Origin: Gloeotrichia echinulata CP02
GTDB taxonomy: Bacteria; Cyanobacteriota; Cyanobacteriia; Cyanobacteriales; Nostocaceae
Direction of reading: 5' to 3'
Length of the DNA: 64,000 nucleotides
NCBI GenBank assembly: GCA_038087035.1
Contig: CP051187.1
Location: 6,702,001 to 6,766,000, forward strand
Translations under genes and position numbers: made by a program
Shown: positions 16,791-25,068 of the stretch, piece by piece
How the letters are laid out: each line of letters begins with the position of its first letter
Position numbering within the stretch: position 1 is the stretch's first letter
Notes under the pieces: model-generated
Told to the model about the DNA's origin: nothing
Databases searched by the model: none
Seen by the model: only the letters and a program-made list of their open reading frames with translations

Positions 16791-17615
16791 ATGTTTACCA
16801 CACGTCGCAGGTGGGATCGCAGAGGCTTACAAATTGGGTTACTAGCGCTAGTCATAGGTAGTACCTGGATATTGAGACAGACTCAAGGGGCGCTGCTGCT
16901 GGAGGCATATCAAGCGATAACCCGTCCATTGCAAATGTTGCAAACTGGAACAAGTCCCGAAGAGCGTCTCCGGGATGCCCGATTATTAGAATTGCAAACG
17001 CGCATCCAAGATCTAGAAAGTCAAAATAAAAAGTTACAAAATTTATTAGGCTACATAGAAAAAGAACCAATCGCATCACGCCCAATTCAATCGCGGGTGG
17101 TGGGACGCAGCGCTGACAATTGGTGGCAGCAAATTACCCTCAATCGTGGTGCAAACTCAGGTATTCAGGAAGGCTACATAGTCAAAGCTGAAGGCGGTTT
17201 GGTGGGTCTGGTACAAAGTGTAACTCCTAATACTAGTCGTGTGTTACTCATTAGTGACCTCAAGAGTCAGGTGGGTGTAACAATTAGTCGCACAGCTGCA
17301 AAGGGTGTTTTGCGGGGAGATTCTTCAGCCGAAGCTGTACTGGAGTTTTATGAAAAAGTTCCTAATGTGAAGGTGGGAGATTTAGTTTCCACATCCACTT
17401 ACAGTATGAAGTTTCCTTCAGGTTTGGCGGTAGGAAGAATCAAATCTTTGGATTTAAAGAAACTCCCAGCATCTGTAGCCAAAGTTGAACTATTCCCGCC
17501 GATTCGGTCCCTAGATTGGGTAAGTGTATACCCCAAACCAGAAAACCCAGAGACAGAAATTCCAACGCCGGCAAATCCACAGCCAGCAAAACAAGAGCCT
17601 AAAAAATTGAATTAG
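16791..17615 (+). CDS. mreC: Rod-shape protein MreC
   Basis: This 274-residue bitopic protein has one N-terminal membrane helix (GLQIGLLALVIGSTWIL), a coiled coil (about 55-90, rich in LQTRIQDLESQNKKLQNLL) and the periplasmic beta-barrel MreC domain (about 95-245, including VVGRSADNWWQQITLNRG and GLVGLVQSV). The end is proline-rich and disordered. MreC scaffolds the elongasome, linking MreB to penicillin-binding proteins. It lies 108 bases after mreB and 27 bases before the chosen mreD start. Confidence 0.95.
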   Translation: MFTTRRRWDRRGLQIGLLALVIGSTWILRQTQGALLLEAYQAITRPLQMLQTGTSPEERLRDARLLELQTRIQDLESQNKKLQNLLGYIEKEPIASRPIQSRVVGRSADNWWQQITLNRGANSGIQEGYIVKAEGGLVGLVQSVTPNTSRVLLISDLKSQVGVTISRTAAKGVLRGDSSAEAVLEFYEKVPNVKVGDLVSTSTYSMKFPSGLAVGRIKSLDLKKLPASVAKVELFPPIRSLDWVSVYPKPENPETEIPTPANPQPAKQEPKKLN

Positions 17616-17642
17616 TTAGATTCCAGAAAATTGCTGAAAACG

Positions 17643-18281
17643 ATGAAAATTCCGGCATTTGGTGGCAAAAGGCAAAAAAAGCCAAAATCGCCAGGGCGCA
17701 AATCCCAACTTCCAATTAAGCCTTTGGCTCGTTGGCATCCGCGCACACGTCAGCTGCTAAATTGGACAATAACAGTTGGGTCTGTATTGTTATGTTTGCT
17801 GTTGTTACCATCGCGCTTGCCAGGTATGGAATTATTGGGAATTGGACCCAACTGGCTGTTAATTTGGGTGGTTTCTTGGAGTGTGAAACGTAGCGTCTTT
17901 GCCGGCGCATTTGCTGGTATAGTTCTGGGGCTACTTCAAGATGCCATGACTTCACCTGACCCTACTCATGCCGTGAGTCTAGGGATAGTGGGAATGTTAA
18001 CTAGTGTGATTCAGAAGCAGCGGTTTATCCAAGAAGATTTTATTTCTATTGCCTTAATTGTCTTTGTGATGGCAATTTTATCAGAAACTATTTTTGGGTT
18101 GCAATTGACTTTCACTGGCGATGGCTACGGCGGGCAAAGCATACGCAAATTTGAAGATATCTGGACATATTATCAGCGTGTGGCTCTGGCTTCTGCTATT
18201 CTCAGTAGTCTGTGGGCACCTGTGGTTTATTATCCCCTAAATCGTTGGTGGCAGCAGATAAAATTATTAGAACAATCTTAA
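17643..18281 (+). CDS. mreD: Rod-shape protein MreD
   Basis: From the ATG at 17643 the protein has 212 residues. A basic N-terminus (KRQKKPKSPGRK) is followed by about five hydrophobic helices (LLNWTITVGSVLLCLLLLP, WLLIWVVSWSV, GAFAGIVLGLL, ISIALIVFVMAILSE and a C-terminal one). The motif GIVLGLLQDAM is typical of MreD. It is the integral membrane partner in the MreBCD complex. A TTG 12 bases upstream is possible, but ATG is preferred. Confidence 0.92.
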   Translation: MKIPAFGGKRQKKPKSPGRKSQLPIKPLARWHPRTRQLLNWTITVGSVLLCLLLLPSRLPGMELLGIGPNWLLIWVVSWSVKRSVFAGAFAGIVLGLLQDAMTSPDPTHAVSLGIVGMLTSVIQKQRFIQEDFISIALIVFVMAILSETIFGLQLTFTGDGYGGQSIRKFEDIWTYYQRVALASAILSSLWAPVVYYPLNRWWQQIKLLEQS

Positions 18282-18288
18282 GGATTTT

Positions 18289-18513
18289 ACAGATAGGGTA
18301 GGGGCGCAAGGCCTTGCGCCCCTACAGCTTATCGATGTGTTGCAAAGATTTAATGGAATGGAATTGAAGATTCAAAATTGAAAATCTAAGAGAGCGTTTT
18401 TTAGAGGTTGTTTCAAACATCCTTTTATACCAATTTGAAAACAGAATGGGACAGATAGGGTAGGGGCGCAAGGCCTTGCGCCCCTACAGCTTATCGATGT
18501 GTTGCAAAGATTT
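18289..18513. repeat. Direct repeat of a 63-base block carrying a GGGGCGCAAGGC palindrome
   Basis: The same 63-base sequence occurs at 18289-18351 and 18451-18513, 162 bases apart. Each holds a perfect palindrome with arms GTAGGGGCGCAAGG and CCTTGCGCCCCTAC. The palindrome belongs to a REP-like family also seen, intact or partial, at 13596, 31886, 32170, 59291 and 63614. Confidence 0.85.
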
Positions 18514-18535
18514 TTTGAATTGGTCAGGACTTACG

Positions 18536-18907
18536 CTAGTAGTCTGTCAATTTTGTTTTGAGGGATTTTTGGTAGTGTGAGCGTCTCGCTCACGCGGGCA
18601 AGATGCCCGCACTACAGTCGATCATTTTTATCTTGACACAGTAGAGCGTCTCGCTCACGCGGGCAAGATGCCCGCACTACAGTCGATCATTTTTATCTTG
18701 ACACAGTAGAGCGTCTCGCTCACGCGGGCAAGATGCCCGCACTACAGTCCATCATTTTTATCTTGACACAGTAGAGCGTCTCGCTCACGCGGGCAAGATG
18801 CCCGCACTACAGTCCATCATTTTTATCTTGACACAGTAGAGCGTCTCGCTCACGCGGGCAAGATGCCCGCACTACAGTCCATCATTTTTATCTTCACACA
18901 GTACTAG
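18536..18907. mobile_element. MITE-like element with five internal 65-bp units
   Basis: The outer ends are CTAGTAGTCTGTCAA (18536) and the inverted counterpart ending ACACAGTACTAG (18907). The inside repeats a 65-bp unit five times, starting at 18579, 18644, 18709, 18774 and 18839. Each unit contains two back-to-back hairpins (GAGCG-TCT-CGCTC, extended to GTGAGCG/CGCTCAC in the first unit, and GCGGGCA-AGA-TGCCCGC). Simple 112-bp copies with one unit lie at 43842-43953 and 62741-62852 in the opposite orientation. No coding sequence is present. Confidence 0.85.
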
Positions 18908-18923
18908 TGTCACATTTAAAGAA

Positions 18924-18987
18924 TGGTGCGTGACGCCACAAGTCTTGTAACTACGTACAATATTTATCGCTGCGTCACGCACCCTAC
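18924..18987. repeat. GGTGCGTGACGC inverted-repeat element
   Basis: The left arm is near ATGGTGCGTGACGC and the right arm is GCGTCACGCACCCTACG. This is a slightly diverged member of the GTAGGGTGCGTCA family found at 2081, 5209 and 7192. Confidence 0.7.
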
Positions 18988-19119
18988 GATTATTAATGTG
19001 CCCGGAGAGTAGGTCCTATTGGTATTAGATTTGTTTCACCCACAAGGGGTCTGTAAGGTATCAAAAGAAAAATCCAAAATCCAAAATCCAAAATCCGAAA
19101 TCCAAAATCTAAAATTGAT

Positions 19120-20016
19120 TCAATCCTTCCGCTCTGCTATCCTCAATTTGGCGGAGCGCGATCGCGGGTTATTGATAATTTCCTCTTCTTGTGCAGTAAT
19201 TGGCTTTTTGGTCAATACCCGCAACAAAGGCGAATTTCTTAACCCGTGTTTTGCTATGCGGTCTTCTAGACTATGAAAACTGATAATCGCAATTTTTCCA
19301 CCAGGGACAAGCGCATTCGGGGCTTTATCTATAAAGGTTTCTAGGGATTTTAATTCGTCATTGACGACAATTCGCAAAGCTTGAAACACACGGGTAGCCG
19401 GGTGGATTCTACCATAACGGTATTTAGGAGGAACAGAAGAGGCGATCGCCTGTGCTAATTCCACAGTTGTATGTAGCGGGCGTCTTTCGACAATCCGCCT
19501 AGCAATCCGCCGTGAAAGTCGTTCCTCACCGTATTTAAAGAAAATATCGGCTAATTCCGCTTCCTCCCACTCATTAATCACATCAGCCGCCGTCAGCGCT
19601 TGTTGCTGGTTCATTCGCATATCCAGCAGAGCTTCATGGCGAAAGCTAAAACCCCGTTCTGGCCTATCCAGATGGTAAGAACTCACCCCTAAATCAGCCA
19701 AAATTCCGTCAAAAGTATTCCGTGGAAACTCGTAGCTGGCAAAATTGGTGTGGATAAATTGTATGCGATCGCCATAATCAGCTAAAGACTTCCGCGCCGC
19801 CATCAAAGCATCCTCATCTTGGTCAATGGCTGTTAAGCGCACATCAAAAGCAGCGTCTAAAATCAGGCGACTGTGACCACCACCGCCTACCGTCGTATCC
19901 AAATAATGGCCGCCAGGACGCACCGCCAAACCCTCAATTACCTCCCGACTCAGCACAGGAATATGGGAAAACGTGAGTTCTTCTAAATCCAGCGGTGTTT
20001 GCGAATCTGATTTCAT
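19120..20016 (-). CDS. rsmH: 16S rRNA (cytosine-1402-N4)-methyltransferase RsmH
   Basis: RsmH (MraW) methylates N4 of C1402 in 16S rRNA, tuning decoding at the P site. The 298-residue protein contains HIPVLSREVIEGL, the SAM-binding loop YLDTTVGGGGHSRLIL, the ILADLGVSSYHLDRPERGFSF region and the C-terminal GGKIAIISFHSLEDRI. It lies alone on the minus strand; the dcw cluster in which it usually resides elsewhere is not here, as is normal in cyanobacteria. Its 3' end runs into a short AAATCC heptamer tract at about 19072-19112. Confidence 0.95.
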   Translation of the reverse strand: MKSDSQTPLDLEELTFSHIPVLSREVIEGLAVRPGGHYLDTTVGGGGHSRLILDAAFDVRLTAIDQDEDALMAARKSLADYGDRIQFIHTNFASYEFPRNTFDGILADLGVSSYHLDRPERGFSFRHEALLDMRMNQQQALTAADVINEWEEAELADIFFKYGEERLSRRIARRIVERRPLHTTVELAQAIASSVPPKYRYGRIHPATRVFQALRIVVNDELKSLETFIDKAPNALVPGGKIAIISFHSLEDRIAKHGLRNSPLLRVLTKKPITAQEEEIINNPRSRSAKLRIAERKD

Positions 20017-20167
20017 CGTTAATTGGGGATTGGGGATTGGGTAAGCTGTTCCGTATCTAGTTTACATATTTAAATTTAATCAAACTCTTGTGGGAACCCT
20101 AGTTATGCAATTTAAATGTGGATGGAACATCTGATAATTTTTCACAGTCCCTAGTACTTAAAATTAT

Positions 20168-21310
20168 ATGTTGAATTTTATGATGAAAATTTTCTCGGTT
20201 GGTCTTTTGTCATCTCTCTCAGCTTTGGCAATTTTATCTACACCTAAAATTGCTTTATCTCAATCAAATGTCTCACCTATATGTCAAGCATTGGCGTTCG
20301 GACAGTGGGCTGACGTTAAAAAACTTCTAGAAACTAGCACTAATCCTAATGAATCGTGTGATGTGGGAGATTATGTATTTTTTGTGCTGCATTCTGTGAT
20401 TGAACAAGGTGATGTCAGTTTAGTAAAGTCATTGATTGCTAAAGGTGCTGACATTAAAGCCAAAGACTCGAGGGGGAACACAGCATTACACTTTGCGGGT
20501 GGTTCATTAGAATTAGCCAAGCTATTTATTGATCTGGGTTTGGATGTTAATGCTAAGAATAATTATAATATGACGCCTTTGCACGGTTACTATGGTAGAT
20601 TGACCAAGGAAGTTGCAGAATTATTAATTGCTAAAGGTGCAGATGTTAATGCTAGAACCAATGAAAACTCTACACCTTTAATTGAGGCTGCCGGTAAGTT
20701 AGACTTAGCGCAACTTTTGCTCGATAAGGGTGCAGATATTAACGCCAGAACCAATCAAAATTTTACAGCGCTACATTATGCGATCGCTCGCCCAGATTTG
20801 GCTAAATTACTAATTGACCGTGGTGCTAAGTTAGATATTCTTAACGATAGAGGTCTAGGGGTAATCCATAACCCAAATTTGAGTCAAGAAACATTACAAT
20901 TACTCCTGGCTAAGGGCGTAAATGTGAATTTTAAAAGCGCCGATGGGAAAACACCACTGCACTACTATATTGCCAATCCAGAGTTGATGAAAATCCTCAT
21001 CGCTAAAGGGGCAAATATCAACGCCAAGGATAACTTAGGGAGAACACCCCTACACTACGCAATCAGAAAATCAGGAACCCTTTTGCTAGCTAAAGGTGCA
21101 AATATTAACGCTAGAGACAATTCTGGTAAAACTCCTTTGCATACCGCCGTCATCGCCTACTCTCGCCTGGATTTTATCGAATTTTTGCTGATGAAAAAAG
21201 CTAATGTCAATGTCCGAGATCAAGAAGGCAAAACTCCATTAAAGCTAGCTTTAGCAAAAGGCGATAGTAGGATAATTCAACTGCTAAAACGCTATGGCGG
21301 TAAAGTTTGA
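20168..21310 (+). CDS. Secreted ankyrin-repeat protein
   Basis: The 380-residue protein has a signal peptide (FSVGLLSSLSALAILSTPKIALS) and then about ten ankyrin repeats of roughly 30 residues. The recurring cores are LLIAKGADVNARTNENSTPL and KGANINAKDNLGRTPLHYA. Ankyrin arrays bind other proteins, so the product is probably a periplasmic interaction scaffold; a specific partner is not evident. There is no catalytic domain. Its neighbours (rsmH and ndhH) give no functional clue. The ATG at 20168 is followed by a second ATG at residue 5, which could be the true start. Confidence 0.85.
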   Translation: MLNFMMKIFSVGLLSSLSALAILSTPKIALSQSNVSPICQALAFGQWADVKKLLETSTNPNESCDVGDYVFFVLHSVIEQGDVSLVKSLIAKGADIKAKDSRGNTALHFAGGSLELAKLFIDLGLDVNAKNNYNMTPLHGYYGRLTKEVAELLIAKGADVNARTNENSTPLIEAAGKLDLAQLLLDKGADINARTNQNFTALHYAIARPDLAKLLIDRGAKLDILNDRGLGVIHNPNLSQETLQLLLAKGVNVNFKSADGKTPLHYYIANPELMKILIAKGANINAKDNLGRTPLHYAIRKSGTLLLAKGANINARDNSGKTPLHTAVIAYSRLDFIEFLLMKKANVNVRDQEGKTPLKLALAKGDSRIIQLLKRYGGKV

Positions 21311-21634
21311 ACCAAGTCTAGGGTCAAAAGTCCATAGTCCTGCTTTTGAGGGGCTTTGAGTTTTCCCCTTGACCCTTGAGTCTCGACTCTTGTGAAAAAA
21401 TTCCTGCACTTCAACGCCTTGCACTCCACCTCCATATAATAATTGAATAAGTGCAACACAATTAAACATCAACCAAAACCCCTCTGCTACGGTCTTCTCT
21501 CCAAGATACCCCTGAAGCGGATAACTCTTAATATTGCCCCTACAATCAGTATGTGGCAGACAAAAGAAATCGGGTCTGGTTGGCATCTACGCGGTCCAAT
21601 TCACATTTTTCATGAACGGGAGAACACTGAATCT

Positions 21635-22819
21635 ATGGCAAGAATAGAAACCCGCACCGAACCGATGGTGCTAAATATGGGACCGCACCATCCCTCAATG
21701 CACGGAGTTCTGCGGCTAATTGTCACCCTGGATGGCGAGGATGTCATTGATTGTGAACCAGTAATTGGCTACCTGCACCGGGGAATGGAAAAAATCGCCG
21801 AAAACCGTACCACTGTGATGTACGTCCCCTACGTGAGTCGGTGGGACTACGCAGCGGGGATGTTTAACGAAGCAGTCACCGTTAACGCGCCAGAAAAACT
21901 CGCAGGTATTGCTGTCCCCAAACGCGCCAGCTACATTCGCGTCATCATGCTGGAATTAAACCGCATCGCCAACCACTTGCTATGGTTTGGGCCATTCCTT
22001 GCTGACGTGGGCGCTCAAACTCCCTTCTTCTACCAGTTCCGCGAACGGGAGATGATTTATGATTTGTGGGAAGCAGCGACTGGTTATCGCATGGTCAATA
22101 ATAACTACTTCCGCGTCGGTGGTGTAGCTGCTGATTTACCCTACGGTTGGGTAGATAAATGCTCAGAATTCTGCGACTACTTACTCCCCAAAATTGACGA
22201 GTACGAAAAGTTAGTTACCAATAACCCCATTTTCCGGCGTCGTATTGAAGGTATTGGTACAATTAGTCGCGACGAAGCCATTAACTGGGGACTTTCCGGT
22301 CCGATGTTACGCGCGTCTGGGGTGAAGTGGGATTTACGGAAAGTAGACCATTACGAATGTTACGACGATTTCGACTGGGAAGTGCAGTGGGAAACCGCCG
22401 GTGATTGCTTCGCCCGTTACGTGGTGCGGATGCGGGAAATGCGCGAATCTGTGAAAATTATTCGCCAAGCAATTAAAGGACTTCCTGGCGGACCTTATGA
22501 AAACCTCGAAGCCAAGCGTTTAGCTGCTGGGAAAAAATCAGAATGGGATGCTTTTGATTACCAATACATTGGTAAGAAAGTTGCGCCTACCTTTAAAATT
22601 CCCAAAGGTGAAATTTACGCCCGTGTCGAAAGCGGTAAAGGTGAACTAGGAATTTATTTGGTTGGCGATGATAATGTTTTCCCTGCGCGTTGGAAGATTC
22701 GCGCTGCAGATTTCAACAACCTACAAATTCTCCCCCATTTATTGCGGGGAATGAAAGTGGCAGATGTTGTGGTCATTCTGGGAAGCATTGACGTGATTAT
22801 GGGTTCTGTGGACAGATAA
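21635..22819 (+). CDS. ndhH: NAD(P)H-quinone oxidoreductase subunit H (NDH-1)
   Basis: NdhH is the 49-kDa-like core subunit of the thylakoid NDH-1 complex, which passes electrons from ferredoxin to plastoquinone in respiration and cyclic flow. The 394-residue sequence from the ATG at 21635 begins MARIETRTEPMVLNMGPHHPSMHGVLR, with the family hallmark GPHHPSMHG, and ends IDVIMGSVDR. The open frame extends 192 bases upstream without family similarity, so that start is rejected. The gene stands apart from other ndh genes, as usual for ndhH in cyanobacteria. The quinone-site His residues of HPSMHG are intact. Confidence 0.97.
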   Translation: MARIETRTEPMVLNMGPHHPSMHGVLRLIVTLDGEDVIDCEPVIGYLHRGMEKIAENRTTVMYVPYVSRWDYAAGMFNEAVTVNAPEKLAGIAVPKRASYIRVIMLELNRIANHLLWFGPFLADVGAQTPFFYQFREREMIYDLWEAATGYRMVNNNYFRVGGVAADLPYGWVDKCSEFCDYLLPKIDEYEKLVTNNPIFRRRIEGIGTISRDEAINWGLSGPMLRASGVKWDLRKVDHYECYDDFDWEVQWETAGDCFARYVVRMREMRESVKIIRQAIKGLPGGPYENLEAKRLAAGKKSEWDAFDYQYIGKKVAPTFKIPKGEIYARVESGKGELGIYLVGDDNVFPARWKIRAADFNNLQILPHLLRGMKVADVVVILGSIDVIMGSVDR

Positions 22820-22856
22820 GTATTTTTTTGAAATCCTACACACCCTGGGGACACAA

Positions 22857-23058
22857 GAGGGCACGGCAATGCCGTGCCCCTACCAAGGTATTTGTATCAT
22901 AAACTCGGATACATATAGAAGCGAATAGGGGCACGGCATTGTTCCCTACCAACGTATTTGTATCATAGTTAAAGTGAAACGGTATAACACCAAGGTCCAC
23001 TATAGCGTTTCCCAACCTAGTAAGGTATACCCGTAGGGGCACGGCACTGCCGTGCCCT
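22857..23058. repeat. Cluster of GGGCACGGCA palindromes
   Basis: Three palindromic copies built on GGGCACGGCAATGCCGTGCCC lie at about 22858-22885, 22926-22950 (degenerate) and 23033-23060. The interleaved sequence TACCAACGTATTTGTATCATA is partly repeated. Intact relatives occur at 24996-25022 and 28659-28687. This family differs in sequence from the GGGGCGCAAGG palindromes. Confidence 0.8.
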
Positions 23059-23108
23059 TACACCTTGCGATATAATGTTTTACCTCATCTGAATGGGAAC
23101 CGCTATAA

Positions 23109-23465
23109 CGCAGCTTTTTGCTCCATTAACGCAGCTTTTTTCTGAAACGACGCAGCTTTTTGCTCCGTCAACGCAGCTTTGAACTCCGTCAACGCAGCTT
23201 TTTTCTCCATTAACGCAGCTTTGAACTCCGTCAACGCAGCTTTTTGCTCCGTGAACGCAGCTTTTTTCTCCGACGACGCAGCTTTTTGCTCCGACGACGC
23301 AGCTTTTTGCTCCGTGAACGCAGCTTTTTGCTCCGTGAACGCAGCTTTTTGCTCCGTGAACGCAGCTTTTTGCTCCGTGAACGCAGCTTTGAACTCCGAC
23401 GACGAGGCTTTTTGCTCCGACGACGAGGCTTTTTGCTCCGTTAACGAGTATCAGAACTCCGTCAG
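23109..23465. repeat. 17-unit, 21-bp tandem repeat array
   Basis: Seventeen head-to-tail units of exactly 21 bp start at 23109, with consensus CGCAGCTTTTTGCTCCGTGAA. They vary mainly at positions 10-12 and 17-21. The period is 3 x 7, so reading frames stay open across the array. On the plus strand one frame gives SVNAAFC repeats. On the minus strand one frame gives FTEQKAA/LTEFKAA/LMEKKAA heptads, which look like a coiled coil. The minus frame is closed by TGA in unit 17 and TAG just below unit 1 and has no ATG near its beginning, so a functional gene is doubtful. Confidence 0.9.
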
Positions 23466-23587
23466 CCTCAAAATTAGGTCAACGCGACAAACATCCACCT
23501 TCCCCTGTTAAATTCTACTTCTCTCCCCCCTACTCCCAATCTCAATCAATTACACTATATACGTAACATGCCGATATATTTTTACCT

Positions 23588-24913
23588 ATGCGTACCAGTA
23601 TTGAATTACTCAGCCAGCTATACAACGCCTTTAACCCCTTTGAACCCTTACCCGCAGGCGATATCAGGTATGTAGACTGTCAGGATGTGCGGGGAGACGC
23701 GGATATTTTGACAGAGTTGGGAAATAAAATGCAACTGACCAATACAAATACTTGCCAATTGTACTCTGGTCATCGGGGCGGGGGGAAATCTACAGAATTA
23801 CTCAGGTTAAAAAAATATTTAGAAAATCGCCAATTTTATGTAGTCTATTTTGCGGCTGATGAAGAGGATATTGATTCCGAAGACGCTCAATATACAGATA
23901 TACTCCTCGCTTGTACTCGCCGCTTAATTAAAGATTTACGCTCAATTGCTAATCCTCGTCCAATATTAAACTGGTTACAAGAACGCTGGCAAGATGTTAA
24001 AGACTTAGTACAAACTGAGATAAACTTTGAAAGCATGGCTATAGAACTGCAGCTTTCGCAATTTGCCAAACTCACCACAAATGTCAAAGCCGTTCCCCAA
24101 GTACGTCAACAAATTCGCCAAAAAATTAACCCCCACACCGTCACTTTAATTCAAGCCTTAAATGAATTTCTCACAGAAGCCAGAAATAAACTTCCCAACG
24201 GCTACACTAAATTGGCGGTAATTGTCGATAATTTAGACCGCATGGTGTTAGTTAAAAACGAAGAACGCACCAATTACGATGAAGTTTTTTTAGACCGTAG
24301 CGAACAACTCCAAGCCTTAGACTGTCATCTAATTTACACCGTCCCCATTTCCCTGCTTTATTCTAAACGAGCCACAGATCTGCGGGATATCTACGGTGAA
24401 CCCTTAATTTTACCGATGATTATGGTCAAAACAAGGGATGGGGAGATTTATCAGCCAGGACTGAAGAAAGTTAAAGAAGTAATTTACAAACGAATTCGAC
24501 CAATAGCACCGGAATTATCACTAGAAAAAGACATATTTGAGAATTCCCACACCTTAGAAGGACTCTGTTTAATGAGTGGAGGTCACGTCAGGAATTTGCT
24601 ATTGTTAACACAAGACGCCATAGGCAGAATTGACGAATTACCGATTACAGAAAAAGCGGTGAAACGAGCAATTACTCAAGCCAGAGATACCTATCGCCGC
24701 GCCGTCGAAGAAAGTCAATGGGGTTTATTAGCAGAAGTTTCCCGTACCAAGCGCATTATTAATGCTGACCAATATCGCAGCTTAATGTATAACCGTTGTT
24801 TGTTAGAATATCGATATTTGGATGATAATGATGAAATTCAGCGTTGGTATGATATCCATCCCTTAATTCAAGGCGTACCGGAATTTAAAGAAGCAGTCGC
24901 AAAACTTCCATGA
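23588..24913 (+). CDS. P-loop ATPase, AAA+/STAND-like, partner of the downstream TPR protein
   Basis: This 441-residue protein has a Walker A motif at residues 61-69 (GHRGGGKST) and a Walker B-like strand AVIVDNLDRMV near 210. A possible winged-helix or lid region toward the C-terminus includes LEYRYLDDNDEIQRWYDIHPLIQG. The front segment (LYNAFNPFEPLPAGDIRYVDCQDVRGDADI) precedes the ATPase core. I know similar proteins as uncharacterised cyanobacterial ATP-binding proteins followed by a TPR gene. The next gene in the same direction is such a protein, 155 bases on, separated by one palindromic repeat. ATP hydrolysis is likely; the biological role (regulation, signalling or defence) is unknown. 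Confidence 0.8.
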   Translation: MRTSIELLSQLYNAFNPFEPLPAGDIRYVDCQDVRGDADILTELGNKMQLTNTNTCQLYSGHRGGGKSTELLRLKKYLENRQFYVVYFAADEEDIDSEDAQYTDILLACTRRLIKDLRSIANPRPILNWLQERWQDVKDLVQTEINFESMAIELQLSQFAKLTTNVKAVPQVRQQIRQKINPHTVTLIQALNEFLTEARNKLPNGYTKLAVIVDNLDRMVLVKNEERTNYDEVFLDRSEQLQALDCHLIYTVPISLLYSKRATDLRDIYGEPLILPMIMVKTRDGEIYQPGLKKVKEVIYKRIRPIAPELSLEKDIFENSHTLEGLCLMSGGHVRNLLLLTQDAIGRIDELPITEKAVKRAITQARDTYRRAVEESQWGLLAEVSRTKRIINADQYRSLMYNRCLLEYRYLDDNDEIQRWYDIHPLIQGVPEFKEAVAKLP

Positions 24914-24995
24914 ACCTGATATTTTTTATCGCTTTTGTAAAAATATATATAGCGTTTCCTATCCAAATGCGTTACAACATTCTATCGTGACGTGT

Positions 24996-25022
24996 AGGGG
25001 CACGGCAATGCCGTGCCCCTAC
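24996..25022. repeat. Perfect GGGGCACGGCA palindrome
   Basis: TAGGGGCACGGCA and TGCCGTGCCCCTA are exact arms around the central A. It lies between the ATPase gene and the TPR gene and would form a strong hairpin in a shared transcript. Confidence 0.85.
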
Positions 25023-25068
25023 GGGTGTACCTGGGTTTAAGAGACTAATTGAAAATAGCAAAACGTCC

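Noticed and set aside
18579..18900. Possible CRISPR array made of 65-bp units
   Set aside because: Whole 65-bp units, including the would-be spacers, are the same from copy to copy. The array lies within MITE ends.
21443..21634. 64-residue N-terminal extension of ndhH
   Set aside because: NdhH proteins begin at MARIETRTEPM. The extension has no family similarity.
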